Assembly: GCA_026929865.2 (NCBI GenBank)
Contig: CM049405.1
Location: forward strand, 20,881,501-20,945,500
Reading direction: 5' to 3'
Length of the DNA stretch: 64,000 bases
From: Hyperoplus lanceolatus
Taxonomy: Eukaryota; Chordata; Actinopteri; Uranoscopiformes; Ammodytidae
In this document: in pieces, positions 61,901 through 64,000 of the stretch
Numbering within the stretch: position 1 is the first letter of the stretch
How the letters are laid out: the number at the start of each line of letters is the position of its first letter
The notes under the pieces: generated by a model
Seen by the model: the letters and a program-made list of their open reading frames with translations, nothing else
Told to the model about the DNA's origin: nothing
Database searches by the model: none
Position numbers and translations under genes: made by a program

Positions 61901-62780
61901 TAAGGCTGTTAGATTTATTTTTTAACCGCGCGCTCAAGAGCAGAGTAGCAACGGAGCTGCTACTCCTCACCGCTGACAGCACTCAGTCACACGGGCAGTC
62001 TGATAGAAACCTCCCACCACCTGCAGCAGCCAGCAGACAGCACCGTGTGTCAGGGGACGTTTGTGAACACGAAAATTGTTTATGTCCACATTCAATAGGC
62101 CACTGCATATCTATAAAAAGCTAACCTTGTAGTAATATGGCAACAAAAAAAGTGTGTAGAGTTTGTAAATATGTAAATAGGCCTAGTTAATTTGTAAACT
62201 ACCTTGTCAGCATTTTCTGTTCATTTTGCCTCTTTCAGAATAGCATAGGCTATAATGCAAATTAGTTGATAATGTCACCTAGCTCCTACTAGTTACTTTT
62301 GGGCCAATAACTAGGCTATTTTCCTGGAGTCAGCAGAGATAGAGTAGGACAAATCAGAGGGCTTGGATGTAGAGGTGGTTGTGGTGAAAATGGGCACAAA
62401 AAAAAATCCTTTTCCTAAAGGAATGTCTGAAGAATTTCACGTGGTGATGCAAAATCGAAAACACAATGAACAGTATCATCTGTTGTCAGTGTGGTCCAAA
62501 ACATGCTGGCAATACAATATCAATAGGCCTAATATAGTTAAAATTGGGAAACATTTTAGTAGATGCGTTGCAGGTCTATTTAATGTTTGCTCCTAAATTT
62601 TCTGCTTGCGCCCCTAAAAATTCTGAGTTAGGGGCGCCAGTGTTCCTAGTAAAATAGGTTAGTCTGGAGCCCTGTGCTTAGTATGTGAGAATACGATGAT
62701 GCTGCAGACCATGAATTCTTTCCAAGAACCAAAATGACCAGAGTATATCATCTTTTGCTGGATAACTACAAGGGCTATAA

Positions 62781-63683
62781 CGGCGCTTTTCCACCTCACA
62801 TGTAGCTCAACTCGACTCAGTTCAACTTGGTTTGGTAGCAGCACGGGTCGTTTTCCACCGCAAATAGTACCTCCTGGACGTGGGCGGTGTTGTAAGGGGC
62901 TGAAAGCAAAGTAGCAAATCAGAAATTACGAGCAGTTGTTGCACTATTAACTGAACCAACCGCCAAAAAACGGATGAAAAATGTTTAAGAAATACACCCC
63001 TTGTATCTGTTTGCTAAAATAAGTAGAAGAATATTGCTACGGGCCATTAAAAGGGATGGATGTTGTCCCGATGTGTGACTCTGCCGCACCGTCAGCTGTA
63101 GGGATGTGTCACGTACATCCATATACACGTAAACACGGACATGATAAAGTTGACTGTTTAGTGCTTGTTTCAGGATACGTGTTTTCAAATGCAAGCCGTG
63201 TCTCAGCCTGAATATTTTATTGAGGTTAACAGTTCAGTCCGAGGCTTGTAATGTAATCGCTTGCCATGGCTGTCCCAGCTGGCTATATTCTATTTAGCCT
63301 AGCTGCCCTACATGTCTCCTCTCGTATGTTAAAAGTAACTTCCCCAACAACCAACACTGGGTGAGCTTAGTGAATATATGGAAAAAAAATCGGATCTGTG
63401 ATGCAAATCAAATTAAAGAGAGCCAGAGTAGGCCGCACGCGGCGTAAATACACTCAAAAGTCCCGGAGAGTTGGGGAGAATAAACAACAGAATGAAGCCG
63501 GTAGTCTCTAGGCCAATCAGTGGCCGGCCGTCTGCCGACGTCACGGCTCAGCTCGCTTGGAACCTAGAGCGAGGCGATACCAAAAAAGCAGCCGCTACCA
63601 GGTACCATGAAATTGCGGTGGCGCCAAAAATGCGAGTTGAGTCGAGTCGAGTTGAGCTGATACCATGCGGTGGAAAAGCGCCA
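62781..63683. mobile_element. Harbinger-like element with TAA TSD
   Basis: 903 bp with ends CGGCGCTTTTCCACC and the inverse of TGGCGCTTTTCCACC, flanked by TAA at 62778-62780 and 63684-63686. The subterminal AGCTCAACTCGACT motif is present in inverted orientation at both ends. The short internal frames do not look like a transposase. Confidence 0.85.
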
Positions 63684-63686
63684 TAA

Positions 63687-64000
63687 GAGATTTATAAGGT
63701 GCTACAAGGAACTTTTAAATATTTCTGAAAATTATTTTTCCTCCATAAATGACATGTAACAGCAAAGACTCAGTGCACATATTTTTAGTTTTAAAATGTG
63801 TGTCATAGGTACGCTGACCCTGGAACAGCTGGTGTAATAAAAACCACTTGTGTAAAAGAGGTGCAAGAAGTAACACACTGAAAGTTCCTCAGATCACCTT
63901 TTAATGCTACTTATGATGTAGCTACTATAACCTTAAATCAAAAGATTCTTGAACTTTTGATAACACCCTGTAAGTGTTTGGCCTTGGATAGCTGATTAGG
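63687..64000. other. Right edge, nothing recognised
   Basis: AT-rich sequence with no coding exon, repeat end or RNA gene that I can support. Confidence 0.5.

Larger units (their letters stand above)
60652..62674. mobile_element. Non-autonomous hAT-like element, contains a nested insertion
   Basis: Ends CAGGGCTCTAGACT and the inverse of CAGGGCTCCAGACT (13 of 14 bases). The flanks share only TGCTT (60647-60651, 62675-62679), not a full 8 bp, so the TSD has decayed or the insertion was imprecise. Total 2023 bp, of which ~956 bp belongs to the nested element at 60945-61900. No transposase frame. It lies ~150 bp downstream of the tpt1 polyadenylation signal. Confidence 0.75.

Overview
This is a piece of a ray-finned fish (teleost, probably percomorph) nuclear genome. 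It has intron-rich genes with GT/AG splice sites, very long (TG)n microsatellites, a tRNA-derived SINE and many short DNA transposons with intact target-site duplications (TSDs). No prokaryotic, viral or CRISPR-like content was seen. All three genes lie on the + strand. I built the gene models by translating exons, matching splice-site phase and comparing with the human proteins as I know them; no alignment was run.

Layout: (1) 1-2273, flank with one SINE. (2) 2274-27144, lims1 (PINCH1), five LIM domains: three alternative first exons (2274, 8088, 13642), all ending in phase 2, join a common exon at 17654. The canonical product is 325 aa from the ATG at 17658. Two features stand out. A second 93-nt exon (22522-22614) has the same length, phase and zinc-ligand spacing as the canonical second half of LIM4 (23537-23629). 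There are also two alternative terminal exons for LIM5 (25354-25495 and 27030-27144). (3) 27145-29751, intergenic. (4) 29752-55012, ranbp2 (Nup358), reconstructed as 29 coding exons, 3063 aa in one frame: TPR/N-terminal domain, four Ran-binding domains, five RanBP2-type zinc fingers, FG repeats, the IR1/IR2 SUMO-E3 region and a C-terminal cyclophilin domain. (5) 55013-56706, intergenic with a CRE and a 5'TOP-type start. (6) 56707-60084, tpt1 (TCTP), six exons, 169 aa. (7) 60506-64000, repeat-rich flank.

Mobile elements: five hAT-like non-autonomous elements carry perfect 8-bp TSDs (one in lims1, four in ranbp2 introns). A sixth hAT-like element downstream of tpt1 holds a nested Harbinger-like element. 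Two more Harbinger-like elements have TAA/TTA TSDs, one foldback element has a 9-bp TSD, and one MITE has no clear TSD.

The genes are not an operon. lims1 acts in integrin adhesions (ILK-PINCH-parvin), ranbp2 at the cytoplasmic face of the nuclear pore, and tpt1 encodes an abundant growth-linked protein translated from a TOP mRNA. The lims1-ranbp2 adjacency is also found on human chromosome 2q12; human TPT1 is on chromosome 13. The observations I rate highest are the duplicated LIM4 and LIM5 exons of lims1, and a (TG)~72 tract that directly forms the 3' splice site of ranbp2 exon 4.
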